Of a DNA stretch of 64,000 nucleotides, positions 39,253 to 48,426 are shown one piece after another (position 1 is the first letter of the stretch; every line of letters starts with the position of its first letter). The translations under genes were made by a program, and so were the position numbers. The DNA is from Pasteurellaceae bacterium. GTDB taxonomy: Bacteria > Pseudomonadota > Gammaproteobacteria > Enterobacterales > Pasteurellaceae. A model generated the notes under the pieces. That model was not told the origin of the DNA and made no database searches. It worked only from the letters and a program-made list of their open reading frames with translations. The DNA is taken from contig JAUNAB010000002.1 of the NCBI GenBank assembly GCA_030527795.1, positions 97,371-161,370 on the forward strand, written 5' to 3'.

Positions 39253-40827
39253 TTGAGCAAGCGACTTTTAAAATCTGGCATTATTGTCAGCAGTATGACT
39301 TTATTATCACGCGTATTAGGCTTAGTCCGCGATGTTGTGATCGCCAATATTATTGGTGCGGGAGCAGCAGCAGATGTTTTTTTATTTGCTAATCGGATTC
39401 CTAATTTTTTACGCCGTTTATTCGCTGAAGGGGCATTTTCACAGGCTTTTGTGCCAGTCTTAGCCGAATACCAAAAAGAAAATGATCTCGACAAAACCCG
39501 TGCGTTTATTGCTAAAGTGTCAGGCACGCTCGGCGGATTAGTCACGTTAGTGACATTATTCGCGATGATTTTTTCACCCATTGTCGCCGCCCTATTCGGC
39601 ACAGGTTGGTTTATGGACTGGCTTAATGACGGCCCCAATGCAGAAAAATTCACACAAGCCTCGTTATTATTACGCATCACTTTTCCGTATTTATGGTTCA
39701 TTACGTTTGTTGCGTTATCAGGTGCAGTTTTAAATACCCTTGGCAAATTTGGCGTGATGTCTTTTTCGCCGGTGCTATTAAATATCGCAATGATTGCCAG
39801 TGCGTTATTATTAGCACCTCAGCTCGATAACCCCGATTTAGCACTCGCAATTGGGATTTTTCTTGGCGGATTATTGCAATTTTTATTTCAACTGCCCTAC
39901 TTAAAGAAAGCGGGGGTTTTGGTTAAACCCAAATGGGCGTGGAATGATGAAGGCGTAAAAAAAATTCGGAATTTAATGATCCCCGCGTTGTTTGGTGTAT
40001 CAGTTAGTCAAATTAATCTATTGCTCGATACCTTTATTGCCAGTTTTTTAATGACAGGTTCAATTAGCTGGCTTTATTATTCTGATCGCTTACTTGAATT
40101 TCCACTTGGGCTATTTGGTATTGCGATTTCTACCGTGATTTTGCCGACCCTATCACGCCATCACGTAAACCGCAGTGAAAATCTCACGCAAAGTGCTGAC
40201 GCTTTTCGTGGCACAATGGATTGGGGCGTACGAATGATTTTACTACTCGGCGTGCCTGCCACAATCGGCATTGCCGTACTGGCTCAACCAATGTTGTTGG
40301 TGCTGTTTATGCGTGGACAATTTAATCTTACGGATGTTCAATCCACCGCCTACGCACTGTGGTCAATTAACTGCGGATTGCTCAGTTTTATGCTTATCAA
40401 AATTCTCGCTAATGGTTACTACGCCCGACAAGATACAAAAACCCCCGTTAAAATTGGCATTATTGCAATGATTTCTAATATGGGATTTAATCTGCTCGCC
40501 ATTCCATTTAGCTATGTGGGATTAGCCATTGCTTCGGCAATGTCCGCCACCTTAAATGCTTACCTGCTTTATCGTGGTTTAGTCAATGCACAGGTATATC
40601 AGATTAGCAAAAAAACCGCGGTCTTTTTTTTGCAAATATTACTTTCCGCTGGCGTGATGGGGGCATTAGTCTGGCATTTTTGCCCTGAATTAGGTAGCTG
40701 GCAAGCAATGAGTTTTCTAAAACGCATACATTGGTTAATTTGGCTTATCGCACTGGCGGCAATCAGCTATGTGGCTATGCTCGTGCTAGTGGGTATTCGC
40801 AAGCACCATCTTCTCACTAAAAATTAA
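39253..40827 (+). CDS. murJ: Lipid II flippase MurJ
   Basis: 524-residue inner-membrane MOP-superfamily flippase for peptidoglycan precursor. The opening SKRLLKSGIIVSSMTLLSRVLGLVRDVV and FAEGAFSQAFVPVLAEY are characteristic. The start is TTG 39253; no ATG lies near. It is divergent from rpsT. An uptake core near 40617 encodes KKTAVFF in a late membrane segment. Confidence 0.95.
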   Translation: MSKRLLKSGIIVSSMTLLSRVLGLVRDVVIANIIGAGAAADVFLFANRIPNFLRRLFAEGAFSQAFVPVLAEYQKENDLDKTRAFIAKVSGTLGGLVTLVTLFAMIFSPIVAALFGTGWFMDWLNDGPNAEKFTQASLLLRITFPYLWFITFVALSGAVLNTLGKFGVMSFSPVLLNIAMIASALLLAPQLDNPDLALAIGIFLGGLLQFLFQLPYLKKAGVLVKPKWAWNDEGVKKIRNLMIPALFGVSVSQINLLLDTFIASFLMTGSISWLYYSDRLLEFPLGLFGIAISTVILPTLSRHHVNRSENLTQSADAFRGTMDWGVRMILLLGVPATIGIAVLAQPMLLVLFMRGQFNLTDVQSTAYALWSINCGLLSFMLIKILANGYYARQDTKTPVKIGIIAMISNMGFNLLAIPFSYVGLAIASAMSATLNAYLLYRGLVNAQVYQISKKTAVFFLQILLSAGVMGALVWHFCPELGSWQAMSFLKRIHWLIWLIALAAISYVAMLVLVGIRKHHLLTKN

Positions 40828-40830
40828 CCC

Positions 40831-40873
40831 AAACCGCGGTTAAAAAAAAGCTTGAATTTTTGACCGCGGTTTT
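40831..40873. repeat. Uptake-core pair between murJ and upp
   Basis: AAACCGCGGTTAAAAA and TTTTTGACCGCGGTTTT around AAGCTTGA, four bases past the murJ stop. Its spacer orientation is leftward although murJ is rightward. Confidence 0.8.
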
Positions 40874-41001
40874 GCTGATTTATCCCCTTATCCAATAATT
40901 TTTCCGCTACGATCTAGTTTTTTTGCTGTCCATAGTATAAAATCCCCCGATTTTGCCAAAAATTTGGCATCAAATAACGACTTTTCAAAAGGACACTCGC
41001 T

Positions 41002-41628
41002 ATGAAACTGATTGAAGTAAAACACCCTTTAGTAAAACACAAATTAGGTTTAATGCGTGCAGCAGACATTAGCACCAAACATTTCCGCGAATTAGCCACT
41101 GAAGTAGGCAGTTTGTTGACCTATGAAGCCACTGCCGATTTAGAAACCGAAAAAGTGATTATTGACGGTTGGTGTGGACCTGTGGAAGTAGATCGCGTAA
41201 AAGGTAAAAAAGTTACGGTTGTGCCAATTTTACGTGCAGGTTTAGGAATGATGGACGGCGTATTAGAACACATTCCGAGTGCGCGTATCAGCGTAGTTGG
41301 GATGTATCGTGATGAAGAAACCTTAGAGCCCGTGCCTTACTTTCAGAAATTAACCAACGATTTAGATGAGCGTTTAGCCATTGTTGTTGATCCAATGTTA
41401 GCGACGGGCGGATCAATGATTGCCACCATTGATCTATTAAAACAAAAAAGTTGTCAGCAAATTAAAGTTCTTGTCTTGGTTGCAGCACCTGAAGGGATTA
41501 AAGCGTTGGAACAAGCCCATCCTGATGTTGAGCTTTATACTGCATCCATTGATAATCATTTAAATGAGCAAGGTTACATTATCCCAGGCTTAGGCGATGC
41601 GGGTGATAAAATTTTCGGGACGAAATAA
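41002..41628 (+). CDS. upp: Uracil phosphoribosyltransferase Upp
   Basis: 208-residue salvage enzyme, uracil plus PRPP to UMP. The PRPP loop is [12 protein letters not shown] and the C-terminal uracil-binding segment [14 protein letters not shown] is complete. AAAGGA precedes the start. First gene of upp-uraA. Confidence 0.97.
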   Translation: MKLIEVKHPLVKHKLGLMRAADISTKHFRELATEVGSLLTYEATADLETEKVIIDGWCGPVEVDRVKGKKVTVVPILRAGLGMMDGVLEHIPSARISVVGMYRDEETLEPVPYFQKLTNDLDERLAIVVDPMLATGGSMIATIDLLKQKSCQQIKVLVLVAAPEGIKALEQAHPDVELYTASIDNHLNEQGYIIPGLGDAGDKIFGTK

Positions 41629-41693
41629 TCCCAGATTACGCTAAGATAAACGCGTAATTTAAAAAATGCGTCGATTTTTGACCGCGGTAAATG

Positions 41694-41715
41694 AGGTCTG
41701 CCTAGCAGACCTTTT
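41694..41715 (+). terminator. Hairpin between upp and uraA
   Basis: AGGTCTGC-CTA-GCAGACCT followed by TTTT. A strong 8-bp stem inside an otherwise cotranscribed pair suggests partial termination or attenuation of uraA. A single uptake core lies just upstream at 41682. Confidence 0.7.
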
Positions 41716-41749
41716 CCAAGTTAATTCAGACAGAGAGATGAAACTTTCA

Positions 41750-42985
41750 ATGACAGAACAAACTCCAGTGCAAAGCACCACTAAACAAGCCTTTGTGGGC
41801 TTACAAATGCTCTTCGTTGCCTTTGGGGCGCTCGTTTTAGTGCCACTTATTACGGGCTTAGATGCTAACACCGCACTATTAACCGCAGGGATAGGTACAT
41901 TATTATTTCAACTTTGCACAGGCAAACAAGTCCCTATTTTCTTAGCCTCATCATTTGCCTTTATTGCGCCCATTCAGTACGGTGTGCAAATCTGGGGAAT
42001 TTCCGTCACAATGGGCGGATTGGCTTTTGCTGGTTTAGTGTATATTGCCTTAAGTGCCTTAGTAAAACTGCGTGGCGTGGCGACCCTTGAACGAATTTTC
42101 CCACCAGTTGTAGTCGGCCCTGTGATTATCATTATCGGTATGGGGCTTGCCCCCGTTGCTGTGGGGATGGCGACAGGCAAAGACAGTGCATATTCTTACG
42201 ATCAAGCAATTTTAGTGTCAATGGTTACCTTACTAACAACCTTGTGTATTGCGGTGTTTGCGAAAGGGCTTATGCGTTTAATTCCAATTATGTTCGGTAT
42301 TGCTGTTGGTTATGTGCTTTGCTTATGCCTAGGCTTAATCAATTTCCAACCTGTGCTAGATGCACCTTGGTTTAGCTTACCACATTTAACTACGCCAGAA
42401 TTTAAGCTTGAAGCGATTTTATATTTGCTACCGATTGCGATTGCTCCAGCAGTAGAACACGTTGGCGGCGTAATGGCGATTAGCTCGGTAACAGGCAAAG
42501 ATTTCTTACAAAAACCTGGGTTACACCGCACATTATTAGGCGATGGAATTGCAACCGCAGCGGCGTCATTATTAGGCGGCCCACCAAATACCACCTATGC
42601 TGAAGTGACAGGTGCCGTAATGCTTACCCGCAATTTCAACCCGAATATTATGACGTGGGCAGCAGTTTGGGCGATTGCGATTTCGTTCTGTGGCAAAGTC
42701 GGAGCTTTTTTATCCACGATTCCAACCATCGTCATGGGCGGCATTATGATGTTAGTATTCGGTTCAATCGCCGTAGTAGGAATGAGTACCTTAATCCGTG
42801 CCAAAATTGATGTAACCGAACCACGTAATTTATGCATTATCTCGGTAGTGATGACCTTTGGCATTGGCGGAATGTTCTTGAATTTTGGCGAAATATCGCT
42901 AAAAGGTATTAGCCTTTGTGCCGTTGTCGCAATTCTACTCAATTTGGTTTTACCTAAAGCGAAAAATGACACCATTACAGAATAA
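41750..42985 (+). CDS. uraA: Uracil permease UraA
   Basis: 411-residue NCS2-family uracil:H+ symporter with 14 predicted membrane segments and the family motifs APAVEHVGGVMAISSVTGK and LLGGPPNTTYAEVTG. The start is uncertain: ATG 41750 or ATG 41738, both after GAGAG; an upstream in-frame start at 41666 would run through the hairpin and is unlikely. Confidence 0.93.
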   Translation: MTEQTPVQSTTKQAFVGLQMLFVAFGALVLVPLITGLDANTALLTAGIGTLLFQLCTGKQVPIFLASSFAFIAPIQYGVQIWGISVTMGGLAFAGLVYIALSALVKLRGVATLERIFPPVVVGPVIIIIGMGLAPVAVGMATGKDSAYSYDQAILVSMVTLLTTLCIAVFAKGLMRLIPIMFGIAVGYVLCLCLGLINFQPVLDAPWFSLPHLTTPEFKLEAILYLLPIAIAPAVEHVGGVMAISSVTGKDFLQKPGLHRTLLGDGIATAAASLLGGPPNTTYAEVTGAVMLTRNFNPNIMTWAAVWAIAISFCGKVGAFLSTIPTIVMGGIMMLVFGSIAVVGMSTLIRAKIDVTEPRNLCIISVVMTFGIGGMFLNFGEISLKGISLCAVVAILLNLVLPKAKNDTITE

Positions 42986-43002
42986 ATCAGCATAAACCCA
43001 TT

Positions 43003-43040
43003 AAAAAATAGGATTATAGCTTGCTTAATCCTATTTTTTT
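43003..43040 (+). terminator. uraA terminator
   Basis: AAAAAATAGGATTA and TAATCCTATTTTTT form a 14-bp stem with a 9-base loop, so hda is probably transcribed from its own promoter. Confidence 0.85.
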
Positions 43041-43079
43041 CGGCTATGCTAACACAACTTCGTTAACAGGATTTCTCAT

Positions 43080-43772
43080 TTGCAACAGCTTTCACTGCCC
43101 ATTCATCAACTTGATGATGATTCATTAACTAATTTCTATGCCGACAATAATTTATTGTTGCTTGATTCGTTGCAAAAAAATTTCATTCAACTCAAACAGC
43201 CCGTTTTCTATATTTGGGGGCCTGAAGGTTGTGGGAAAAGTCATTTATTAAAAGCGGTTTGCAATTATTTCTTAAGCCAACAACGCTCGGCAGTTTATGT
43301 GCCACTGGACAAATCGCAATATTTTTCGCCCGCGGTTTTAGACAATTTAGAAAATCAGCACGCCGTCTGCCTAGACAATTTACAAATAGTAATGGGCGAT
43401 GCCGATTGGGAACGGGCGATTTTTGATTTATTTAATCGGATTAAAGAAAGTGGGCAATGTTTATTGTTAATTAGTGCTAACCAATCGCCTAAACAACTGG
43501 ATATTCACTTACCTGATTTAGCATCACGTTTAATTTGGGGAGAGATTTATCCGCTCAATCCATTAAATGACGCACAGAAAGTCCAAGTACTACAACAAAA
43601 ATCACGCCAACGTGGGATTGAATTGCCTGATGATACGGCTAATTTTTTGATTAAGCGTTTAAACCGTGATACGCACAGTTTGTTCAACACACTAGAACAA
43701 CTGGATAAAGCCTCGTTGCAAGCCCAACGAAAGTTAACCATTCCCTTTGTGAAAGAAATCTTAGCGTTATAA
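43080..43772 (+). CDS. hda: DnaA regulatory inactivator Hda
   Basis: 230-residue AAA+ protein that with the DNA clamp promotes DnaA-ATP hydrolysis. The N-terminal clamp-binding peptide QLSLP is present, then Walker A GPEGCGKSH. The start is TTG 43080, with AGGA about nine bases upstream. Known Hda genes also use non-ATG starts. upp-uraA-hda matches E. coli order. Confidence 0.93.
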   Translation: MQQLSLPIHQLDDDSLTNFYADNNLLLLDSLQKNFIQLKQPVFYIWGPEGCGKSHLLKAVCNYFLSQQRSAVYVPLDKSQYFSPAVLDNLENQHAVCLDNLQIVMGDADWERAIFDLFNRIKESGQCLLLISANQSPKQLDIHLPDLASRLIWGEIYPLNPLNDAQKVQVLQQKSRQRGIELPDDTANFLIKRLNRDTHSLFNTLEQLDKASLQAQRKLTIPFVKEILAL

Positions 43773-43777
43773 AGGCA

Positions 43778-43809
43778 TAAAAACGCTTAAATTTTTGACC
43801 GCGGTTTTT
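43778..43809. repeat. Half uptake-core element between hda and folB
   Basis: Only the right core (TTTTTGACCGCGGTTTTTG) and spacer AAAACGCTTAAA remain; the left core is absent. Orientation fits the minus-strand folB. Confidence 0.7.
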
Positions 43810-43820
43810 GCGATTTTGAA

Positions 43821-44177
43821 TTACATTTGCCCACGCTGAATAATCACACCCACACTGCTCGCTTGAGCAACGGCATTGGGTTTACTCACCTTCAAACGTA
43901 GCCCTTCTAGCTGAAAACGTTGTTGTAACAGATCCGCCACTTCGTAGGCGACACGTTCTACTAATAAAAAGGGCTTGGATTGCACATAGTCAATAACGCA
44001 TTGACTCACTTCCGCATAATTTAAACAGGCTTGCACATCATCAGTTTTTGCTGCTAAAGCACAATCCCACGCCATTTCAAGATCAAATAACAACTTTTGG
44101 CGAATAGTTTGTTCCCATTCATAGACGCCAATTTGTGCAAACACGGTGAGATTTTCAATAAATACGCGATCTTTCAT
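43821..44177 (-). CDS. folB: Dihydroneopterin aldolase FolB
   Basis: 118-residue folate-pathway aldolase. ATG 44177, behind AAGGA, gives MKDRVFIENLTVFAQIGVYEWEQ, the family N-terminus; the longer frame to 44243 adds unsupported residues. The Lys in LRLKVSKPNAV is the catalytic candidate. It is divergent from plsY as in E. coli. Confidence 0.94.
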   Translation of the reverse strand: MKDRVFIENLTVFAQIGVYEWEQTIRQKLLFDLEMAWDCALAAKTDDVQACLNYAEVSQCVIDYVQSKPFLLVERVAYEVADLLQQRFQLEGLRLKVSKPNAVAQASSVGVIIQRGQM

Positions 44178-44265
44178 TGTTTTTTCCTTCTGAGCAAAAA
44201 TAGTTATCCTAATGCTATCAATTTTAGGTAAAATAGCGAACAATTTTTTGGAAAGAGACGCTATT

Positions 44266-44862
44266 ATGAGCCTATTTGCCCTTTGCTATATGCTTGTTGC
44301 CTATTTAATAGGCTCGATTTCAAGTGCGATTTTAATTTGCCGCTTACGCGGTTTGCCAGATCCACGCTCGCAAGGTTCAGGCAATCCTGGTGCGACCAAT
44401 GTATTACGCATAGCAGGCAAAGGCACCGCATTGTGCGTACTCATTTTTGATATGCTCAAAGGTATGCTGCCTGTTTGGCTCGGCTATTATTTAGGTTTTA
44501 GCCAATTTGAGTTAGGAATGGTCGCCTTAGGTGCGTGTTTAGGGCATATTTTCCCCTTATATTTCAAATTCAAAGGGGGGAAAGGGGTCGCTACGGCATT
44601 CGGTTCAATAGCGCCGATTGCTTGGCACGTTGCTGCGTCAATGTTTGGCACTTGGTTACTGGTTTTTCTGATAAGTGGATACTCGTCTTTAAGTGCGGTG
44701 ATTACCGCATTAATCGTACCATTTTATGTGTGGTGGTTTAAACCAGAATTCACCTTTCCTGTTGCATTAGTCTGCTGTTTATTAATCTATCGTCATCACG
44801 TCAATATCCAACGCTTATGGCGTGGACAAGAAGACAAAATATGGAGTAAATTTAAAAAATAA
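44266..44862 (+). CDS. plsY: Glycerol-3-phosphate acyltransferase PlsY
   Basis: 198-residue inner-membrane enzyme that starts phospholipid synthesis using acyl-phosphate. Motifs are [12 protein letters not shown] and [15 protein letters not shown] 44266 gives the usual [20 protein letters not shown]. The only exact AAGTGCGGT I noticed in the window lies inside this gene at 44691. Confidence 0.95.
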   Translation: MSLFALCYMLVAYLIGSISSAILICRLRGLPDPRSQGSGNPGATNVLRIAGKGTALCVLIFDMLKGMLPVWLGYYLGFSQFELGMVALGACLGHIFPLYFKFKGGKGVATAFGSIAPIAWHVAASMFGTWLLVFLISGYSSLSAVITALIVPFYVWWFKPEFTFPVALVCCLLIYRHHVNIQRLWRGQEDKIWSKFKK

Positions 44863-44864
44863 CG

Positions 44865-45941
44865 ATGAAGAAATTATGTCTTTTTATAGTATTGCTTTTA
44901 ATCATCACAACAGGTGCAGGGGTTTGGGGTTATCAACAATTACAACAGTTTTATCACCAACCTATCCAAACTAAACCCGATCAATTATTAACCCTTGAGC
45001 GAGGTACAACAGGTAAAAAATTAGCAGCATTATTGGAACAAGAAAACATTCTCCCGAATGCCAAGTGGCTACCTTGGCTACTCAAACTCCGTCCACAACT
45101 TAATCAAGTAAAAGCAGGGACGTATTCTTTGAACGGTATCAATACCGTAGAAGATTTATTAAAATTATTAAGTAGTGGCAAAGAAGTACAGCTCGGCATT
45201 ACATTTGTCCCAGGCGATAATCTCAAAACTTGGTTGAAACAACTCAGCACTGCACCACAGTTACAACAAACGCTAGCGGATAAAAGTGAAACCGACATTT
45301 ACAAGTTGCTCAATTTACCTGAAACCACACCAGAGAAGCAAAAATTAGAAGGTTGGTTAGATCCTGAAACCTATTATTATGTGCCAAATTCGCAAGATGT
45401 AGATTTACTCAAACGTGCAAGTGAACGAATGCGAAAGAATTTAGACAAAGCTTGGGCAAATCGCGATCCTGATTTGATTCTCTCAACCCCCTATGAATTG
45501 TTAATTTTAGCCTCTATCGTTGAAAAAGAGACCGCGGTTGCGAGCGAACGCCCTAAAATTGCTAGCGTTTTTCTCAATCGCTTAAAATTAAAAATGAAAT
45601 TGCAAACCGATCCAACGGTAATTTATGGGATGGGAGATGCCTATCAAGGTAATATTCGTAAAAAAGATTTAGAACAGTCCACACCTTATAACACTTATGT
45701 CATTGATGGTTTACCGCCGACGCCGATTGCAATGCCAAGTGAGCAATCACTTATGGCAGTCGCAAATCCTGAGAAAACGGATTTTCTATACTTTGTTGCG
45801 GATGGCAATGGCGGGCATAAATTTACCCGTAATTTATCCGAGCATAATCGTGCAGTACAAGATTACTTACACTGGTATAAACAAAATAAACAAGCACAAA
45901 AAGCAAAAGAACAACTAGAACCAAATAAAGGCGAACAATGA
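44865..45941 (+). CDS. mltG: Endolytic murein transglycosylase MltG
   Basis: 358-residue inner-membrane YceG-like enzyme that cuts nascent glycan strands. One N-terminal membrane anchor precedes a LysM-like region. The catalytic Glu region is [22 protein letters not shown] and [10 protein letters not shown] follows. It starts three bases after plsY and overlaps tmk by four bases. Confidence 0.95.
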   Translation: MKKLCLFIVLLLIITTGAGVWGYQQLQQFYHQPIQTKPDQLLTLERGTTGKKLAALLEQENILPNAKWLPWLLKLRPQLNQVKAGTYSLNGINTVEDLLKLLSSGKEVQLGITFVPGDNLKTWLKQLSTAPQLQQTLADKSETDIYKLLNLPETTPEKQKLEGWLDPETYYYVPNSQDVDLLKRASERMRKNLDKAWANRDPDLILSTPYELLILASIVEKETAVASERPKIASVFLNRLKLKMKLQTDPTVIYGMGDAYQGNIRKKDLEQSTPYNTYVIDGLPPTPIAMPSEQSLMAVANPEKTDFLYFVADGNGGHKFTRNLSEHNRAVQDYLHWYKQNKQAQKAKEQLEPNKGEQ

Positions 45942-46567
45942 CAGGAAAATTTATCGTTCTTGAAGGATTAGAAGGAGCGGGTAAAACCACCGCCCTGCAA
46001 ACAATTCAGCAATATTTACAGCAAAACGGTATCAATGAATTCATTTTCACACGAGAACCTGGTGGCACACCGTTAGCAGAAAAATTGCGTCATCTCATTA
46101 AACACGAGGTTGAGGAGCCTGTAACCGATAAAGCAGAATTATTAATGCTTTATGCCGCACGCATTCAATTAGTTGAAAACGTTATCAAACCTGCTTTAAA
46201 CGAGGGTAAATGGGTAATTGGTGATCGACACGATATGTCATCGCAAGCTTATCAAGGTGGTGGTCGCCAAATTAATGAACAACTGCTAACAACACTAAAA
46301 CAAACTGTACTGGATCAATTTGAACCTGATTTCACGATTTATTTAGATATTGAGCCAGAAATTGGGCTTGCCCGTGCCCGTGGTCGTGGCGAATTAGATC
46401 GGATTGAACAACAAGCATTGGATTTTTTCCAACGTACCCGACAACGCTATTTAGAATTAGTCCGCAATAATCCCAAAGCGGTATTAATTAATGCCCAACA
46501 ACCTATTAAAAAAGTGCAAGAAGACATTCAATTTGCGCTACAACGTTTCTTACAACAAAGCACATAA
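45938..46567 (+). CDS. tmk: Thymidylate kinase Tmk
   Basis: 209-residue kinase, dTMP to dTDP. P-loop [14 protein letters not shown]-motif [16 protein letters not shown] and lid [12 protein letters not shown] are all visible. In operon mltG-tmk-holB-tatD. Confidence 0.97.
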   Translation: MTGKFIVLEGLEGAGKTTALQTIQQYLQQNGINEFIFTREPGGTPLAEKLRHLIKHEVEEPVTDKAELLMLYAARIQLVENVIKPALNEGKWVIGDRHDMSSQAYQGGGRQINEQLLTTLKQTVLDQFEPDFTIYLDIEPEIGLARARGRGELDRIEQQALDFFQRTRQRYLELVRNNPKAVLINAQQPIKKVQEDIQFALQRFLQQST

Positions 46568-46569
46568 CT

Positions 46570-47568
46570 ATGGATAAACTCTACCCTTGGCTAATTCCAC
46601 ATTATCAACAAATTAGCTCGGCATTCCAACAAGGACATGGACATCATGCACTCTTATTTAAATCGGAGCAAGGCGTTGGCACCACGCAACTCGTGCAAGC
46701 AATCGCAGGGCGTTTGCTTTGTACCGCATCAGGGGAACACCCCTGTGGTCAATGTCATCATTGCCATTTATTCAATGCGGGCAATCATCCCGATTTTTAT
46801 CAACTCGCTCCCATTGAAAATAAAGATATTGGTATTGACCAAGTTCGTGAAATAAATGAAAAAGTCAGCCAGCACGCCAAACAAAATGGAAATAAAGTCG
46901 TCATTATTCAAGAGGTTGAACGTTTAACCGAAAATGCCGCCAATGCATTGTTAAAAACTCTCGAAGAACCGCGAGAGAATACCTATTTTTTACTTCAAGC
47001 AGACTTATCCGCCAGTCTAATGGCTACGATTTATAGTCGCTGTCAAAGTTGGATTATTAATGTGCCAGAACAATCACAAACGGTAGAATGGCTACAATCT
47101 CAACTTCAACCTGAAATAAAAATGACACAAATTTTGTCCGCGGTTTTAATCAATCATCGGCAACCTCTTTCTGCCCTTCATTTTATCCAACAAGGGCTTG
47201 CTGAAAAACGACTCATATTATTACGCCAATTCTGGATATTTTACACCCGTCGTTCACCTTTAGAAATTTTGTCTTTGTTTGATAAAACCATTCTCTTTCA
47301 ACAACTTGACTGGTTGCTAGACTTCCTTGTCGATGCTCTCAAAGCAAAATTACAGATTACTACCCATTGGGTTTGCCAAGATCTCGCGCGTGGCGTGCAA
47401 CAATTTGGCGACAAACAAAGCATACAAAATCTGCTAAAAGCCAACCAAATTATGCAACAAGTTCGTTCAGATTTGATGCAAATAAATGCGGTAAACCAAG
47501 AATTAATCTTACTTGACGGCTTAAGCCGTTTAATTACGGATGTCTTTGAACATTCGAACTCGATTTAA
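46570..47568 (+). CDS. holB: DNA polymerase III subunit delta' HolB
   Basis: 332-residue clamp-loader subunit. The degenerate P-loop [11 protein letters not shown], zinc module [15 protein letters not shown] and sensor YSRCQSW are as expected for delta'. Two bases separate it from tmk. Confidence 0.95.
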   Translation: MDKLYPWLIPHYQQISSAFQQGHGHHALLFKSEQGVGTTQLVQAIAGRLLCTASGEHPCGQCHHCHLFNAGNHPDFYQLAPIENKDIGIDQVREINEKVSQHAKQNGNKVVIIQEVERLTENAANALLKTLEEPRENTYFLLQADLSASLMATIYSRCQSWIINVPEQSQTVEWLQSQLQPEIKMTQILSAVLINHRQPLSALHFIQQGLAEKRLILLRQFWIFYTRRSPLEILSLFDKTILFQQLDWLLDFLVDALKAKLQITTHWVCQDLARGVQQFGDKQSIQNLLKANQIMQQVRSDLMQINAVNQELILLDGLSRLITDVFEHSNSI

Positions 47569-47585
47569 CTATAAGAAGGAAAATT

Positions 47586-48377
47586 ATGTTTATCGTTGAT
47601 AGCCATTGCCATTTAGATGCACTTGATTATGAAAATCTACATAAAGATGTAGATGATGTTATTACGAAAGCAAAAGACCGTGGAGTTCAGCATTTACTCA
47701 CCATCGGAGTCACCTTAAGCCGTTTTGAAAAACAACGTTATGCATTATCACACCGCAATGATATTTCTTTTGCTTGTGGCGTTCATCCTTTGGATTTAGA
47801 CGATGAACCTTTTGATATAGTGCGTTTAACCGAATTAGCACGTCATCCGAAAGTCGTGGCTATCGGTGAGATCGGTTTAGATTACCATTACAGTGCAGAT
47901 AATAAACCCATTCAACAGCGTATTTTTGCTGAACAAATTCAAGTAGCCAATCAACTTAATAAGCCCGTGATTATTCATACACGCAGTGCGCGCGAAGATA
48001 CCATTCAGATTCTGCGTGATAATCACGCGGAACAATGTGGCGGTGTATTACATTGTTTTACTGAAAATTGGGCAATGGCAAAACAAGCCTTAGATCTCGG
48101 TTTTTATATTTCTTGCTCAGGCATTATTACCTTCAAAAATGCGGAAGATATCCGTGATGTTATCCGACAAGTACCACTTGATCGCCTATTAGTTGAAACT
48201 GATTCCCCTTACCTTGCCCCCGTGCCTTATCGTGGTAAGCAAAATCAGCCAGCCTATACACGCGAAGTCTGCGACTATGTTGCGAGCCTAAAAGGCCTAA
48301 CTAGCGAAGAATTTGCTCAAATTACTACGCAAAATTTTGAAAAATTGTTTAAAATTAATTTGAATCTCTCAAGCTAA
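47586..48377 (+). CDS. tatD: TatD-family metal-dependent hydrolase (YcfH-like)
   Basis: 263-residue TIM-barrel DNase-like protein with metal ligands in [31 protein letters not shown] and ETDSPYLAP. It follows holB by 17 bases. Of the TatD paralogues, the tmk-holB context points to YcfH. Confidence 0.93.
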   Translation: MFIVDSHCHLDALDYENLHKDVDDVITKAKDRGVQHLLTIGVTLSRFEKQRYALSHRNDISFACGVHPLDLDDEPFDIVRLTELARHPKVVAIGEIGLDYHYSADNKPIQQRIFAEQIQVANQLNKPVIIHTRSAREDTIQILRDNHAEQCGGVLHCFTENWAMAKQALDLGFYISCSGIITFKNAEDIRDVIRQVPLDRLLVETDSPYLAPVPYRGKQNQPAYTREVCDYVASLKGLTSEEFAQITTQNFEKLFKINLNLSS

Positions 48378-48382
48378 AACAT

Positions 48383-48413
48383 AAAAAATCCAACCATTTC
48401 GGTTGGATTTTTT
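48383..48413. terminator. Bidirectional terminator between tatD and rne
   Basis: AAAAAATCCAACC and GGTTGGATTTTTT form a 13-bp perfect stem with a 5-base loop between convergent genes. Confidence 0.92.
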
Positions 48414-48426
48414 GTTCACAGAAACA

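Noticed and set aside
44691..44699. Exact AAGTGCGGT (Hin-type uptake core) in plsY
   Set aside because: It is the only copy I found, about what chance predicts, so the Hin core is not the working signal here.
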